A stretch of 64,000 nt of DNA from Cupriavidus gilardii (GCF_013314895.1 NZ_JABTYE010000013.1:1-64000), one strand, 5' to 3'; positions 46,782 to 56,634 are shown, counted from the first letter of the stretch. Numbers and translations are program-made. Notes: generated by a model from the letters alone, not told the origin.

Positions 46782-48032
46782 TTAGGCGGGTTGCGCGCAG
46801 GTCGATACCTTCGGCATATGGCGCAGCGTCAGCGCCCAGAACGCCAGCGCCGCGGCACTGATGCCGGCGCCGAGCAGACAAACCGCCTGCCATCCCGCCA
46901 GCGCATAGACCCAGGTCGATGCAATGGCGCCCAGCCCGCTGCCCACCGAATAGAACAGCATATAGCAGCCGACGAGCCGGCTGTGCGCGTCACGCTTGGC
47001 CGCGAAGATCATGCTCTGGTTGGCGACATGAATCGCCTGCCCGCCGAGGTCCAGCGCGACGATGCCGATCACCAGCCACCACAGGCCGTGCGAATCGAAC
47101 CACCACAGCGGCAGCCATGACAGCAGCAGCACCAGCAGCGCACCGCCCGTGACTTGCTGGCCCAGGCCGCGATCGGCAAGACGTCCGGCACGCGCGGCCG
47201 CCAATGCGCCCACCACGCCGACCAGCCCGAACGCCCCGATCGCCGTGTGCGACATCGCATAAGGCGGCGCGCTCAGCGGCAACACCAGCGCGCTCCAGAA
47301 CACGCTGAACGCCGCGAACATCAGCATCGCGATCGTGCCCCGGATCTGCAGCACGCGCTCCTGCCACAGCAAGGTCAGCATCGACAGGATCAGCCGTGGG
47401 TAGCTGAGCCGGGCAATCGCGGCGACCTGCGCCGGCAGACGACGCCACAGGATCAGCGACAGCGCCAGCATCATCACCGCCGAGAACAGATATACGCCGC
47501 GCCATCCGGCCATATCGGCAATCAAACCGGCCAGCACGCGGGCCAACAACAGGCCGATCACGACACCGCCCTGCGCTGCGCCCACCACCCGGCCACGCTC
47601 CGAAGGCGCGCCGGCGGTCGCCGCATAGGCGATCAATCCCTGCGTCATCGCGGTCCCCAGCAGGCCCACGGCCAGCATGCCGACCAGCAAGGCCGGTGCC
47701 GATGCGGCCGTGGCCACGCCGATCAGCGCGCCTACCAACGCGGCCGCCTGCCACAGCATCAAGCGCCGCCGGTTCATCCGGTCGCCCAGCGGCACCAGCA
47801 GCAGCAAGGCCAGCGCACAGCCGATCTGCGTGGCGGTGATCACGCCGCCGACCGCTGCATGGTCCAGCGCAAACTCGGCGCCCAGCGCGTCGAGCAAGGG
47901 CTGCGCGTAGTAGACGTTGGCCACGCTGAGCCCGCAGGCGCAGGCGAACAGCGCCACCAATGCGCTGGGCATCGCGCTGGCGGACGGCGTTTGGTGCTTT
48001 GGCACAGGCCCTGTCGGCGGTTCGTCCGGCAT
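46782..48032 (-). CDS. MFS transporter under HxlR control
   Basis: 416 residues, about 12 TM helices; AAAGGAG precedes ATG 48032. GLSVANVYYAQPLLDALGAEF is typical of the YnfM/YybF-like MFS exporters, with GDRMNRRRLML as motif A. Divergent from HxlR with a long compound operator between, so it is the likely target. Substrate unknown. Confidence 0.88.
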   Translation of the reverse strand: MPDEPPTGPVPKHQTPSASAMPSALVALFACACGLSVANVYYAQPLLDALGAEFALDHAAVGGVITATQIGCALALLLLVPLGDRMNRRRLMLWQAAALVGALIGVATAASAPALLVGMLAVGLLGTAMTQGLIAYAATAGAPSERGRVVGAAQGGVVIGLLLARVLAGLIADMAGWRGVYLFSAVMMLALSLILWRRLPAQVAAIARLSYPRLILSMLTLLWQERVLQIRGTIAMLMFAAFSVFWSALVLPLSAPPYAMSHTAIGAFGLVGVVGALAAARAGRLADRGLGQQVTGGALLVLLLSWLPLWWFDSHGLWWLVIGIVALDLGGQAIHVANQSMIFAAKRDAHSRLVGCYMLFYSVGSGLGAIASTWVYALAGWQAVCLLGAGISAAALAFWALTLRHMPKVSTCAQPA

Positions 48033-48064
48033 GGTTTCTCCTTTCGTCGAGGTGGGTCTGACAC

Positions 48065-48120
48065 TGGTTTCAAATCAAGACCGGTTGGATTGTAGGCAAA
48101 GTGGTCTTAAAATGAAACCA
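48065..48120 (+). promoter_or_regulatory. HxlR operator and promoter
   Basis: TGGTTTCA-N4-AAGACC (48065-48082) and its exact inverse GGTCTT-N4-TGAAACCA (48103-48120) are separated by 20 bp. Between and over the second copy lies TTGGAT (48085-48090), 17 bp, TAAAAT (48108-48113), facing hxlR. Binding there should shut off both divergent genes. Confidence 0.82.
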
Positions 48121-48166
48121 CTACGACGAAACAAGTGATGGCCCACGCCTTACCGAAGGAGCATTG

Positions 48167-48622
48167 ATGGCAAGACGCCGCGACAACGAGACGGAAACCT
48201 GCCCGGTCGCCCGCTCGCTCGACCTGATCGGCGACCGTTGGTGCCTGCTGATCGTGCGCGATGCGTTCGATGGCGTGCGGCGCTTCAGCGAATTCCAGCG
48301 CCGACTCGGCGTGGCGCGCAGCATTCTGGCCGATCGCCTGCGCCTGCTGGTCGAAGCCGGCATCTTCGAGATCAGCCCGGCATCGGACGGGACGTCGTAT
48401 CAGGAATATGTGCTGACGCCGAAGGGAGAACGGTTATTTCCCGTGATCGTGGCGTTGCGGCAATGGGGGGAGCGGTATCTGTTCGGATCGAGAGATGCGC
48501 ATTCGGTGCTGGTCGACAAGAGCACCGGAAAACCGCTCACCGTGATGGAGCCCCGCACTGCCGACGGCAAGGTGGTGCGGCCGTCGGAGACGGTGGTGCG
48601 GTTGCCCCAGCGCGCAGGTTGA
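48167..48622 (+). CDS. HxlR-family regulator
   Basis: 151 residues from ATG 48167 (AAGGAG five bases upstream; TTG immediately before). Signature CPVARSLDLIGDRWCLLIVRDAFDGVRRFSEFQRRLGVARSILADRLRLLVEAGIFE; the lone N-terminal Cys (about residue 12) could be a redox or electrophile sensor as in HypR/QorR-like relatives. A long symmetrical operator lies upstream. Predicted to control the divergent MFS. Confidence 0.93.
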   Translation: MARRRDNETETCPVARSLDLIGDRWCLLIVRDAFDGVRRFSEFQRRLGVARSILADRLRLLVEAGIFEISPASDGTSYQEYVLTPKGERLFPVIVALRQWGERYLFGSRDAHSVLVDKSTGKPLTVMEPRTADGKVVRPSETVVRLPQRAG

Positions 48623-48633
48623 GTCGCGACATT

Positions 48634-49848
48634 TCAGTCGACTGACGCAGCAAAACCGTACCGCCTGGCGCCCCAGACGACGGCTAGCGCTACCGCGAGC
48701 AACGCAAGCAAGGCCGGAGAGAACGCCCCGACGCCAAAGTGGTCGAGCAGCACGCCCCCAATGATGCCGCCACCCGCAATGGCCGCATTCCACGCGGTAA
48801 CCAGCATGGCCTGCGCGACATCGGCAGCTTCCTCGGCCGTCTTGGCCAGTGCGGTCTGGAACAGCGTCGCCGCGCCACCGAAGGCCAGTCCCCAGACACC
48901 GGCCGCTGCATACACCACGAGCGGCGCATGTCCGGCGGCGCCGAGCGCCCATGCCGCCATGCCGAACAGCAGCGTGCTGGCCAGCGTTAGCGTACGCAGG
49001 TGACGGTCTATCAGAACACCGACGATCCAGATGCCAAGCAGCGACGCGATGCCGAACGCCAGCAAGACCAGGTCCGTACTGTCGGCCATGCCGGCGGCGC
49101 CCAGGAATGGCGCGATGTAGGTGTAGAGGATGTTGTGCGCCAGCACGAACGCCAACACCACGAACAACACGGCGCGGACGCCTGGCATGGCGATCACCCG
49201 CGTCAGCGGTACTCGCTTGCCGCTGGCTTGCCCGGCGAAGTCCGGCACTTTTGTCCGCACCCAGATCAACAGAATCAGCGCGGACAGGCTCATGATGCCG
49301 AAGCAGACGCGCCATCCCGCCAGCGCACCGAGAAAGGTGCCCGCCGGCACGCCGAGCGACAGCGCCAGCGGCGTCCCGACCATGGCGATGGCAATCGCGC
49401 GGCCCTTCTGGTGCTCGGGGACCATGCGCGCAGCATAGCCCGCGAGCAGCGCCCATAGCAGCCCGGCCGAGACCCCGGCCACGAAGCGGGCCACCATCGT
49501 CACGGCATAGCTGCTCGAAAGCGTCGTGACGGTATTGGCAACGGCGAAGCCCCCAATGGCGAACAGCAACAGCGGCCGGCGCCGCAGCCCTTGTGTCGCG
49601 GCAGTCAGCGGAATCGCCGCGATGAGCGAGCCAATGGCATAGACGGTGACCAACTGGCCGACCAGGGCTTCGGAAACGGCAAGGCTGACGGCCATCTGCG
49701 GTAACAAGCCGGCCGGCAGCGCTTCAGTCAGGATCGTGATAAAGGCGGCCATGGCGAGCGCCAGCAAGGCGCCCAGTGGCAGGCTGTCGCAACCCGGCGC
49801 CGGTGCAGCCTTCAGTTCGGTGGGGAAACCTTCACGAGGCGCGTTCAT
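48634..49848 (-). CDS. MFS (DHA1-like) transporter
   Basis: 404 residues, about 12 TM helices. N-terminal TILTEALPAGLLPQMAVSLAVSEALVGQLVTVYAIGSLIAAIP is the AraJ/SotB-like DHA1 exporter opening. The start codon overlaps the stop of the serine hydrolase by four bases, so the two form one translationally coupled unit. Convergent with hxlR (11 bases between stops). Substrate unknown, perhaps the product or substrate of the hydrolase. Confidence 0.88.
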   Translation of the reverse strand: MNAPREGFPTELKAAPAPGCDSLPLGALLALAMAAFITILTEALPAGLLPQMAVSLAVSEALVGQLVTVYAIGSLIAAIPLTAATQGLRRRPLLLFAIGGFAVANTVTTLSSSYAVTMVARFVAGVSAGLLWALLAGYAARMVPEHQKGRAIAIAMVGTPLALSLGVPAGTFLGALAGWRVCFGIMSLSALILLIWVRTKVPDFAGQASGKRVPLTRVIAMPGVRAVLFVVLAFVLAHNILYTYIAPFLGAAGMADSTDLVLLAFGIASLLGIWIVGVLIDRHLRTLTLASTLLFGMAAWALGAAGHAPLVVYAAAGVWGLAFGGAATLFQTALAKTAEEAADVAQAMLVTAWNAAIAGGGIIGGVLLDHFGVGAFSPALLALLAVALAVVWGARRYGFAASVD

Positions 49849-51035
49849 GCCTGCTCCAGCGCGCCATACACCGCGTCACGCAAATCGGTGACAAAACGCC
49901 CGGACATCCCTTCGTACAAGGTATTGGTCAGCGCCACGACGCTGAGCCGTTGTACCGGATCGACAAACCAGGCGTGACCATAGGCGCCTCCCCAGCGCCA
50001 CGTGCCGACCGACTCGGGCGATGCCGCGAGCAGCGGATCGCGCAATACCGAGAAGCCCAGCCCAAAACCAAACCCCGGGGCGCCTGGCACTTCGTGGCCA
50101 TCGGTTTGGTCCCGTGCCATTTCGGCGAGCAGTTCGTTCGGCAATAACGCGCCGTTCCGCTGACGCAGCGCCTCCAGCAGGCGCATCACGTCGTCCGCCG
50201 TGCCCGCCATGCCCGCCCCGCCCGACGGAAACGCGTGCCGGTCGAAAATGCGCGCCGGGCTGTAGCGGATGCCCGCCGTGCCGTCGAAGACCGGCACGAT
50301 CTCGCCTTCGCCGAGGCGATGCGGCTGCGGGCGATCGTTGACATAAGGCGTGGCGACGCGCTGCGCGTCGCGGGCAACGAAGTCGGTGTCGATCATGCCA
50401 AGCGGCCCGGTCACCAGCTGGCGCACCGCCACGTCGAGCGGCGCGCCATGGACCCGCTCGATCAAGGCCCCGAGTACGTCGGTGGCTACCGAGTAGCCCC
50501 ACGCGGTGCCCGGCTCGTACACCAGCGGCACGCTCGCGATGCGCCGCAGGTTCTCGTCGAGATCGATGCCGATCCGGTCCATGCCATCGGATACGCCGGC
50601 CCTCGCATAGGGTCCTTGTTCATCGGCCTCGAGGAAGCGGTAGCCCAGGCCCGCGGTATGGCTGAGCAACTGCCGGACCGTGATCCGCGGCACGCGGCCA
50701 TCGGCCAGGCACGGGCGGAATTCCGGCAGCCAACGGTCGATGCCATCTTCGAGAGCGATCTGCCCGCGTGCGACCAACACCATCGCTGCCGCCGAAACGA
50801 TGGGCTTGCTGATCGAAGCCAGGCGAAACACCGTATCGACCGCCATCGGCCGCTGGCTTTCACGATCGGCAAGCCCTGTGGCCTGGCGGTGGACGAGCTC
50901 CCCGTCTCTGGCGACCAGCACGACGGCGCCTACCAGCCGGCGTTCGTCCAGCGCCTTCTGGACAACCGTATCGATGCTTTCGGAAAGGGGCGTCGCGCAA
51001 GCCGTCTTGCGCAATGCGAGTGTGGAATCGGACAA
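49845..51035 (-). CDS. serine hydrolase, beta-lactamase class C family
   Basis: 396 residues with SxxK nucleophile Ser74-Ile-Ser-Lys77 (RLASISKP) and Tyr motif YSVATDVLG; a C-terminal HAWFVDP region replaces the KTG box. Belongs to the esterase/EstB-like branch more than true AmpC. No signal peptide, so cytoplasmic. Starts with TTG at 51035, seven bases after AAGGAG; no ATG alternative nearby. Divergent from LysR and coupled to the following MFS gene. Confidence 0.87.
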   Translation of the reverse strand: MSDSTLALRKTACATPLSESIDTVVQKALDERRLVGAVVLVARDGELVHRQATGLADRESQRPMAVDTVFRLASISKPIVSAAAMVLVARGQIALEDGIDRWLPEFRPCLADGRVPRITVRQLLSHTAGLGYRFLEADEQGPYARAGVSDGMDRIGIDLDENLRRIASVPLVYEPGTAWGYSVATDVLGALIERVHGAPLDVAVRQLVTGPLGMIDTDFVARDAQRVATPYVNDRPQPHRLGEGEIVPVFDGTAGIRYSPARIFDRHAFPSGGAGMAGTADDVMRLLEALRQRNGALLPNELLAEMARDQTDGHEVPGAPGFGFGLGFSVLRDPLLAASPESVGTWRWGGAYGHAWFVDPVQRLSVVALTNTLYEGMSGRFVTDLRDAVYGALEQA

Positions 51036-51106
51036 CGCAATTCTCCTTCGAGGAATGACGCCGTCACGATAGAGAGCACTGCATTGAAGAAAAAGTGGGG
51101 TAGATT

Positions 51107-51121
51107 TCCGCTTTATGCGGA
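51107..51121. promoter_or_regulatory. LysR-type dyad, serine hydrolase // LysR
   Basis: TCCGC-N5-GCGGA in an AT-rich surround, 72 bases upstream of the serine hydrolase TTG and 52 before the LysR ATG. Inferred operator. Confidence 0.45.
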
Positions 51122-51172
51122 CAAATATGTCGGCAATCAGATAGAGGTCAGGATGGAGAAGGAGATCGCGAC

Positions 51173-52120
51173 ATGGACAGCCTGAACGGCTTCATGGTCT
51201 TCGTGCAGGTAGCCGAAACCCGCAGCTTCGTCGCGGCCGGGCGAATACTCGGCGTGTCGGCTTCCGCCATCGGCAAAAGCGTGGCCCGGCTGGAAAACAA
51301 GCTCGGCGTACGGCTGTTCCACCGCAGCACCCGCAGCATCACGCTGACGGCCGAAGGCGCACGGTTCCTCGAGCGCAGCCGCCGGATCCTTGCCGAGATC
51401 GAAGCCGCGGAATTGGAACTGTCGGAAGCGACGAAGGCACCGCGAGGCCGGCTGCGCGTCAGCCTGCCACTGGTCAGTTCGCTGCTGCTGCCGGTCCTTG
51501 CCGACTTCATGCGCGACTACCCCGACATCGAGCTCGATCTGGATTTCACCGACAGGATGGTCGACGTGATCGAGGAAGGTTTCGACGCGGTGGTCAGAAC
51601 CGGCGAACCGACCGATTCACGCCTGTCAGCCCGCCGGCTGGGCGTCTTCGAAGGGATGCTGGTGGCCTCGCCAGACTATCTGGCGCGACGCGGCACACCG
51701 AAGGTGCCAGCCGATCTGCTGGCCCATGCCTGCTTGCACTATCGGTTCCCCAACAGCGGCAAGCTCGAAACGTGGCCGCTCCGTCGTGCGCCCCGCCAAC
51801 CGGAACTGCAGCTTCCGACATCGATGATCTGCAACAACATCGAGACGCGCGTTTGCTTTGCGCTGCAAGGCCTGGGGATCGCGTTCGTGCCCGACTTTTC
51901 GGTCAGGGATCTGGTCGTCAGCGGTCAGCTCACACGCGTGCTGGAAGGCTATCTGGAATGGTCGAATCCGTTTTACGTGCTGTGGCCGGCGAGCAAGCAC
52001 CCGTCGCCCAAGGTGCGGGCTTTTGTCGATTTTCTTTGTGCGCGCGTGTTTCCTTCATCGGAGACACGGCCAGTCGCGAAGCGCCGGCGGCCCGCGCAAC
52101 GAGCGCGGCGCCAGGCTTAA
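51173..52120 (+). CDS. LysR-family regulator
   Basis: 315 residues; AAGGAG eight bases before the ATG. HTH: LNGFMVFVQVAETRSFVAAGRILGVSASAIGKSVARLENKLGVRLFHRSTRSITLTAEG, the CrgA/DsdC-like subgroup. The C-terminal 20 residues are basic (KRRRPAQRARRQA). Divergent from the serine hydrolase-MFS pair, its likely target. Confidence 0.92.
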   Translation: MDSLNGFMVFVQVAETRSFVAAGRILGVSASAIGKSVARLENKLGVRLFHRSTRSITLTAEGARFLERSRRILAEIEAAELELSEATKAPRGRLRVSLPLVSSLLLPVLADFMRDYPDIELDLDFTDRMVDVIEEGFDAVVRTGEPTDSRLSARRLGVFEGMLVASPDYLARRGTPKVPADLLAHACLHYRFPNSGKLETWPLRRAPRQPELQLPTSMICNNIETRVCFALQGLGIAFVPDFSVRDLVVSGQLTRVLEGYLEWSNPFYVLWPASKHPSPKVRAFVDFLCARVFPSSETRPVAKRRRPAQRARRQA

Positions 52121-52199
52121 TCGCACGTCGGCCCTGCTTAGGGGATATTCGGTTCGGCAATCTTGTCGTTGTCGATCGTAAAAAGAAATCCCGATCAGA

Positions 52200-53144
52200 T
52201 CAGGCCAGGCGGTCCAGCTTGCGCAAGCGGGAACGCAAGTACTGCTCGACATCAATCGTCTGGTACCCATTACGGGCATTGAAAGTTGCAGCCTTGTCCC
52301 ACCACATGCCGTCGCCAAGGGCAAACGCCGCACGATAACGCGCCATCGCGTCGCCCGGGGCAGCCGCGAGGTCGGCGCGCAATTTGTCGAGGGTCCATAA
52401 GGCCTTCTCGAACGTCTCCCCCGTGACACGCTCGATGACCTTCGCCAGTTGTCCGTATGAGATCGTGTCACCGGCCACGTATACGACCTCGTTGGCAATC
52501 CGCGGCTCGGCCAGCAGGATTTCCGTGGTCAGCCGGCCGATGTCTTCGGGCGTTGTCACGGTCACCTTGGTATCCCAGCTGCCGAGGCCGTGAATCGTCC
52601 TGCGTTCCAGATCCACCACTTCGAAAGCCGGCTCGAACAGGAAGCTTGTGAACATCCCCGTCGAGACGATCACCCATTCGGTCCCATTCTGAGTACGCAG
52701 CCATTGCCTGACTTCATATTGCTCGTCAAAGACGGGCTGGCCACTGCCACGACCGACGACGTCATAATCGACGCCGAACTGCCACGGGAAGTACCGCGGC
52801 ACACCCGCCGCCAGCACCGCACGGGTGATCCTCAATTGCGTGCCAGGCCCGGCAACGAAGCCCGTGCAGTTCAGGACAGTGTCGTACGCCTCGAATCGCT
52901 TCTTCAGTGCTTCTTCGTCGGAAGCCAGATCGAAGCCGATGACGGCTACCCCCAACTCCCGAAGTTCAGCGAGATGCTTGGCATCTTGCCGCGATGGGTT
53001 GCCGACGGTACCGGGCGATACCAGTGCGGTGACGGACGCCTGCCGCGCTCGCATACGCGGCGCGAGCGCGCGCAAAACGGCCATCCCCAGTTGGCCAGCG
53101 CCCAGGACAAGCACGTCCTGCCGGACCGAATCACGCTGAGTCAT
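52200..53144 (-). CDS. NmrA/isoflavone-reductase-like NAD(P)-binding protein
   Basis: 314 residues from ATG 53144. Rossmann motif VLVLGAGQLGMAVLRAL replaces the usual GxTGxxG and may use NADPH. The NmrA-like core follows (FPWQFGVDYD, STGMFTSFLFEPAF). AAGGA lies upstream. Divergent from a LysR. Could be a redox sensor or a reductase of an aromatic; no direct evidence. Confidence 0.82.
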   Translation of the reverse strand: MTQRDSVRQDVLVLGAGQLGMAVLRALAPRMRARQASVTALVSPGTVGNPSRQDAKHLAELRELGVAVIGFDLASDEEALKKRFEAYDTVLNCTGFVAGPGTQLRITRAVLAAGVPRYFPWQFGVDYDVVGRGSGQPVFDEQYEVRQWLRTQNGTEWVIVSTGMFTSFLFEPAFEVVDLERRTIHGLGSWDTKVTVTTPEDIGRLTTEILLAEPRIANEVVYVAGDTISYGQLAKVIERVTGETFEKALWTLDKLRADLAAAPGDAMARYRAAFALGDGMWWDKAATFNARNGYQTIDVEQYLRSRLRKLDRLA

Positions 53145-53327
53145 GCTCTTTATTCCTTCAGAATTTCGATGTAATTTCCCGACCTCCACGAAGTGCCCAC
53201 GGATATCCCAATCCTTTTCGTTGCACCCTGTGGAGCCGAATACCAGCAAACGAGGCGATCTGGTGTCGACAGCCGTTATGCTGCACCGAATCAGCGTAGA
53301 AATAGCATTCAGCGGGTCAACTTCATC

Positions 53328-53344
53328 ATTTGATTTAATCGAAT
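53328..53344. promoter_or_regulatory. LysR-type dyad, NmrA // LysR
   Basis: ATTTGATTTAATCGAAT: 8-bp arms with one mismatch around a central T, 45 bases before the LysR ATG in a 244-bp divergent gap that is otherwise non-coding. Confidence 0.5.
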
Positions 53345-53388
53345 AATCTCGCCCGCAACGCCACAACACATGAGGCAAGGCAAATCGC

Positions 53389-54294
53389 ATGGATAGACTG
53401 CAGGCCATGGAAACCTACGTTCGCGTGATCGAAGCCGGCAGCTTCAAGAAGGCGGCCGATACCATGCACGTGCTTCCTTCCACCGTGACACGCACGATCA
53501 AGGAGCTCGAGTCGCACCTGGGTGCGCGACTGCTGAACAGGACGACACGCGCCCTCAGCATGACCGACGCGGGGCTGCGCTACTACGACAGTTGCAAGGC
53601 GATCCTGTCGGATGTGAGGGTGGCCGAAAGCATGGTTGCGCAAGAGACAGGCATGCTGCAGGGAGCCATCCGGGTCGGCACCACGCCATCGCTTGCCAAG
53701 AATTTCCTTATCCCGGCGTTGCCAAGCTTTCGTGAACGCTACCCGGGGATAACGCTGGACTTTCAGCTGGATGACGCCACCGTCGATATCATCCAGCGCG
53801 GCCTCGATTGCGTCATTCGAGCCGGAGAACCTTCCCCGTCCCGGCTGGTTGCGCGGCGCATTGGCGAGATTCATTGGTATGTATGTGCTTCACCAAACTA
53901 TCTGCAAAGCCATGGCGAGCCCACCACGCTGGACGCGCTCAAGCGGCACGTTGCGGTCGGTTACATCCACAGCCAAACAGGCCGTTCAATCCGGTGGATT
54001 TTCCAGCAAGGCACAAACGTCGTCACATTGCCGATGTCGGAGCATGTCAGCGTGGATGACACCGATGCTTATGTGGCGGCTGGCGTAGCCGGCCTGGGCT
54101 TGATCCGCGTGGCCAGCTATATGGTGCGACAGCATATTGCGGACGGCCGCTTGGTCAGGCTGCTGGCGGATATCGAAGCACCACCCGAGCCGGTATCCAT
54201 CCTCTATCCCCACAGCCGCCACCTTGCACCGACCATTCGTGCCTTCATCGACTGGTGCACCGAGATCATGGGGAATGCAGCATCTGACTGGTGA
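53389..54294 (+). CDS. LysR-family regulator
   Basis: 301 residues. HTH: LQAMETYVRVIEAGSFKKAADTMHVLPSTVTRTIKELESHLGARLLNRTTR. Lower GC than neighbours and more A/T in the third codon position by eye. Divergent from the NmrA-like gene. Convergent with guaA across a shared terminator. Confidence 0.9.
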   Translation: MDRLQAMETYVRVIEAGSFKKAADTMHVLPSTVTRTIKELESHLGARLLNRTTRALSMTDAGLRYYDSCKAILSDVRVAESMVAQETGMLQGAIRVGTTPSLAKNFLIPALPSFRERYPGITLDFQLDDATVDIIQRGLDCVIRAGEPSPSRLVARRIGEIHWYVCASPNYLQSHGEPTTLDALKRHVAVGYIHSQTGRSIRWIFQQGTNVVTLPMSEHVSVDDTDAYVAAGVAGLGLIRVASYMVRQHIADGRLVRLLADIEAPPEPVSILYPHSRHLAPTIRAFIDWCTEIMGNAASDW

Positions 54295-54356
54295 AATACG
54301 GGGCATTTGACGCGAGAGATCGCATCGCATGAAAGGCCGGGTCAATCGCAAATGCA

Positions 54357-54378
54357 AAGCCCGCAATTAAGCGGGCTT
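54357..54378. terminator. bidirectional terminator, LysR / guaA
   Basis: AAGCCCGC-AATTAA-GCGGGCTT, 8-bp perfect stem, with T-rich sequence on the minus-strand side (TTTGCATTTG). Serves guaA and possibly the LysR gene. Confidence 0.75.
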
Positions 54379-54425
54379 CGATGTACTGGGAGGCTTCTAT
54401 GTGGCAGCCGGTGGGAGATACCAGA

Positions 54426-56045
54426 TCACTCCCACTCGATCGTCGCCGGCGGCTTCCCCGAAACGTCATACACGACCCGGTTCAAACCCCGCACTTCATT
54501 GATGATCCGATTCGAGCAGCGCCCCAGCAGCGCATACGGCAAATGCGCCCAGTGCGCCGTCATGAAGTCGGTGGTCTGCACCGCGCGCAGTGCCACGACG
54601 TAGTCGTAGGTCCGCCCATCGCCCATCACGCCGACCGACTTGACCGGCAGGAACACGGCGAAGGCCTGGCTCGTCAGGTCGTACCAGCTCTTGCCGACCT
54701 GCTCTTCCGTGCACAGTCCCGCAGCGGCGTCCTGAGGCGTGGCGATGGTGCCGCGCAGTTCTTCGATGAAGATCGCGTCGGCGCGGCGCAGCAGGTCGGC
54801 GTATTCGCGCTTGACCTCGCCCAGAATCCGTACGCCCAGGCCCGGGCCGGGGAACGGGTGGCGGTAGACCATTTCGGGCGGCAGACCGAGTTCGACGCCG
54901 AGCTCGCGCACTTCGTCCTTGAACAGGTCGCGCAGCGGCTCGAGCAGCTTCAGGCCCAGCGTCTCGGGCAGGCCGCCGACATTGTGGTGGCTCTTGATCG
55001 TGGTCTGCTTCTTGGTCTTGGTGCCGCCCGACTCGACCACGTCCGGGTAGATGGTGCCCTGGGCCAGCCATTTGGCGCGGGTCAGCTTCTTGGCCTCGGC
55101 CTGGAACACCTCGACGAATTCGCGGCCGATGATCTTGCGCTTCTGCTCGGGATCGGTGACGCCGGCCAGATGGCCGAGGAACTGCTCCGACGCGTCGATG
55201 TGCACGACCTTGGCATGCAGGCGACCCGCGAACATCTCCATCACGAGCTTGCCTTCGTCCTGGCGCAGCAGGCCGTGATCGACGAACACGCAGGTCAGCT
55301 GGTCGCCGATCGCGCGATGGATCAGCGCCGCGGCGACCGACGAATCGACGCCGCCGGACAGGCCGAGGATCACTTCCTCATCACCGACCTGCTCGCGGAT
55401 CTTCGCCACGGCCTCGTCGATATGGTTGCGCATCACCCAGTCCGGGCGCGCGCCGGCGATCTTCAGCACGAAGCGCTCCAGCATTTCGCGGCCCTTGACC
55501 GTGTGCGTGACCTCGGGGTGGAACTGCACCGCGTAGTAGCCGCGCGCTTCGTCGGCCATGCCGGCGATCGGGCAGCTCGGGGTCGAGGCCATCAGCTTGA
55601 AGCCCGGCGGCAGTTCGGTGACCTTGTCGCCGTGGCTCATCCAGACCTTCAGCATGCCGTGACCTTCGGGCGTAACGAAGTCCTGCACGTCCTTCAGCAG
55701 TTCGGTATGGCCGTGCGCGCGCACCTCGGCGTAGCCGAATTCGCGGGAGTCGCTCCACTCGACCTTGCCGCCCAGCTGCACGGCCATGGTCTGCATGCCG
55801 TAGCAGATGCCGAGCACCGGCACGCCCAGGTCCCACACCGCCTGCGGCGCGCGCAGCTGATGGTCTTCATAGGTGCTGGCGTGGCTGCCCGACAGGATGA
55901 TGCCCTTCGGCGCGAACTCGCGCACGAATTCGTCCGACACGTCGTTCGGATGGATCTCGCAATAGACGTGCGCCTCGCGGACGCGTCGCGCGATCAGCTG
56001 CGTAACTTGCGAGCCGAAATCAAGGATGAGGATTTTGTCGTGCAT
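54426..56045 (-). CDS. guaA: GMP synthase (glutamine-hydrolysing)
   Basis: Converts XMP to GMP using glutamine and ATP. 539 residues from ATG 56045. N-terminal class-I glutaminase: GICYGMQ (nucleophile Cys), FHPEV (His/Glu). ATP pyrophosphatase P-loop LSGGVDSS. C-terminal dimerisation domain ends [16 protein letters not shown]. The first codons overlap the end of the preceding membrane-protein gene by 26 bases; guaB lies just upstream, same strand. Shine-Dalgarno poor, consistent with coupling. Confidence 0.97.
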   Translation of the reverse strand: MHDKILILDFGSQVTQLIARRVREAHVYCEIHPNDVSDEFVREFAPKGIILSGSHASTYEDHQLRAPQAVWDLGVPVLGICYGMQTMAVQLGGKVEWSDSREFGYAEVRAHGHTELLKDVQDFVTPEGHGMLKVWMSHGDKVTELPPGFKLMASTPSCPIAGMADEARGYYAVQFHPEVTHTVKGREMLERFVLKIAGARPDWVMRNHIDEAVAKIREQVGDEEVILGLSGGVDSSVAAALIHRAIGDQLTCVFVDHGLLRQDEGKLVMEMFAGRLHAKVVHIDASEQFLGHLAGVTDPEQKRKIIGREFVEVFQAEAKKLTRAKWLAQGTIYPDVVESGGTKTKKQTTIKSHHNVGGLPETLGLKLLEPLRDLFKDEVRELGVELGLPPEMVYRHPFPGPGLGVRILGEVKREYADLLRRADAIFIEELRGTIATPQDAAAGLCTEEQVGKSWYDLTSQAFAVFLPVKSVGVMGDGRTYDYVVALRAVQTTDFMTAHWAHLPYALLGRCSNRIINEVRGLNRVVYDVSGKPPATIEWE

Positions 56046-56634
56046 GATGGGGAGCGATTGACGTGTCGACCGGCTCGACATCGGTCACCACTTCGGTGCC
56101 GGGACCGTAGCCGGGCGGCGGCGTGATGACCGGCTCGCGCCGGAATTCGGGGGATGGGGATGGATGAATGGTCGGGGCAGCGGGAGCGGGCCGGTTGGCC
56201 GCCGCGAGTTCCGCTTCGCGGCGCAGCAGTTCCTCGCGCTCGCGGTTGCGGATGCGCTTGGCCAGCGGAATCTGCACGAGCGCGAAGAAGGCCAGCATCG
56301 CGGCGAGCAGACCGAGCCAGATTCGTCCGGCGCCCTGCACCGGCAGATCGAAGAAGATCAGCCATGCCGCGATCAGCAACGCGCACGCCAGATTGACAGG
56401 CCCTGCCATGCGTGCCACCGGCACGGTCAACTGACCGCGGAAGGCGGCCTGAGCGAGCAGCCACGCGACGCCGAGCAGCGTGAAGCCGAGCAGCTGTCCA
56501 TACAGCGCCGGTTGCGGCTGCGGCAATTGCAGCGCGGCATAGAACGTGGCGAACGGCGCGAGCAGCAGCACGGCGCCGAGCGCGAGGTCGAACAGGGCAT
56601 CGAAGAACAACACGGCGCGGAGCAGGACCTTCAT
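56020..56634 (-). CDS. hypothetical four-TM membrane protein between guaB and guaA
   Basis: 204 residues from ATG 56634 (AAGGAG five bases upstream). Four predicted TM helices at about 8-30, 44-62, 72-92 and 100-125, followed by a charged helix ([19 protein letters not shown]) and a Pro-rich cytoplasmic tail. No family named. It overlaps guaA by 26 bases, which suggests coupled translation. Function unknown; placement in the guanine-nucleotide operon may be only positional. Confidence 0.75.
   Translation of the reverse strand: MKVLLRAVLFFDALFDLALGAVLLLAPFATFYAALQLPQPQPALYGQLLGFTLLGVAWLLAQAAFRGQLTVPVARMAGPVNLACALLIAAWLIFFDLPVQGAGRIWLGLLAAMLAFFALVQIPLAKRIRNREREELLRREAELAAANRPAPAAPTIHPSPSPEFRREPVITPPPGYGPGTEVVTDVEPVDTSIAPHHARQNPHP

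Noticed and set aside
54381..56126. 581-codon plus-strand frame opposite guaA
   Set aside because: Antisense shadow of a well-conserved gene; composition typical of such shadows.
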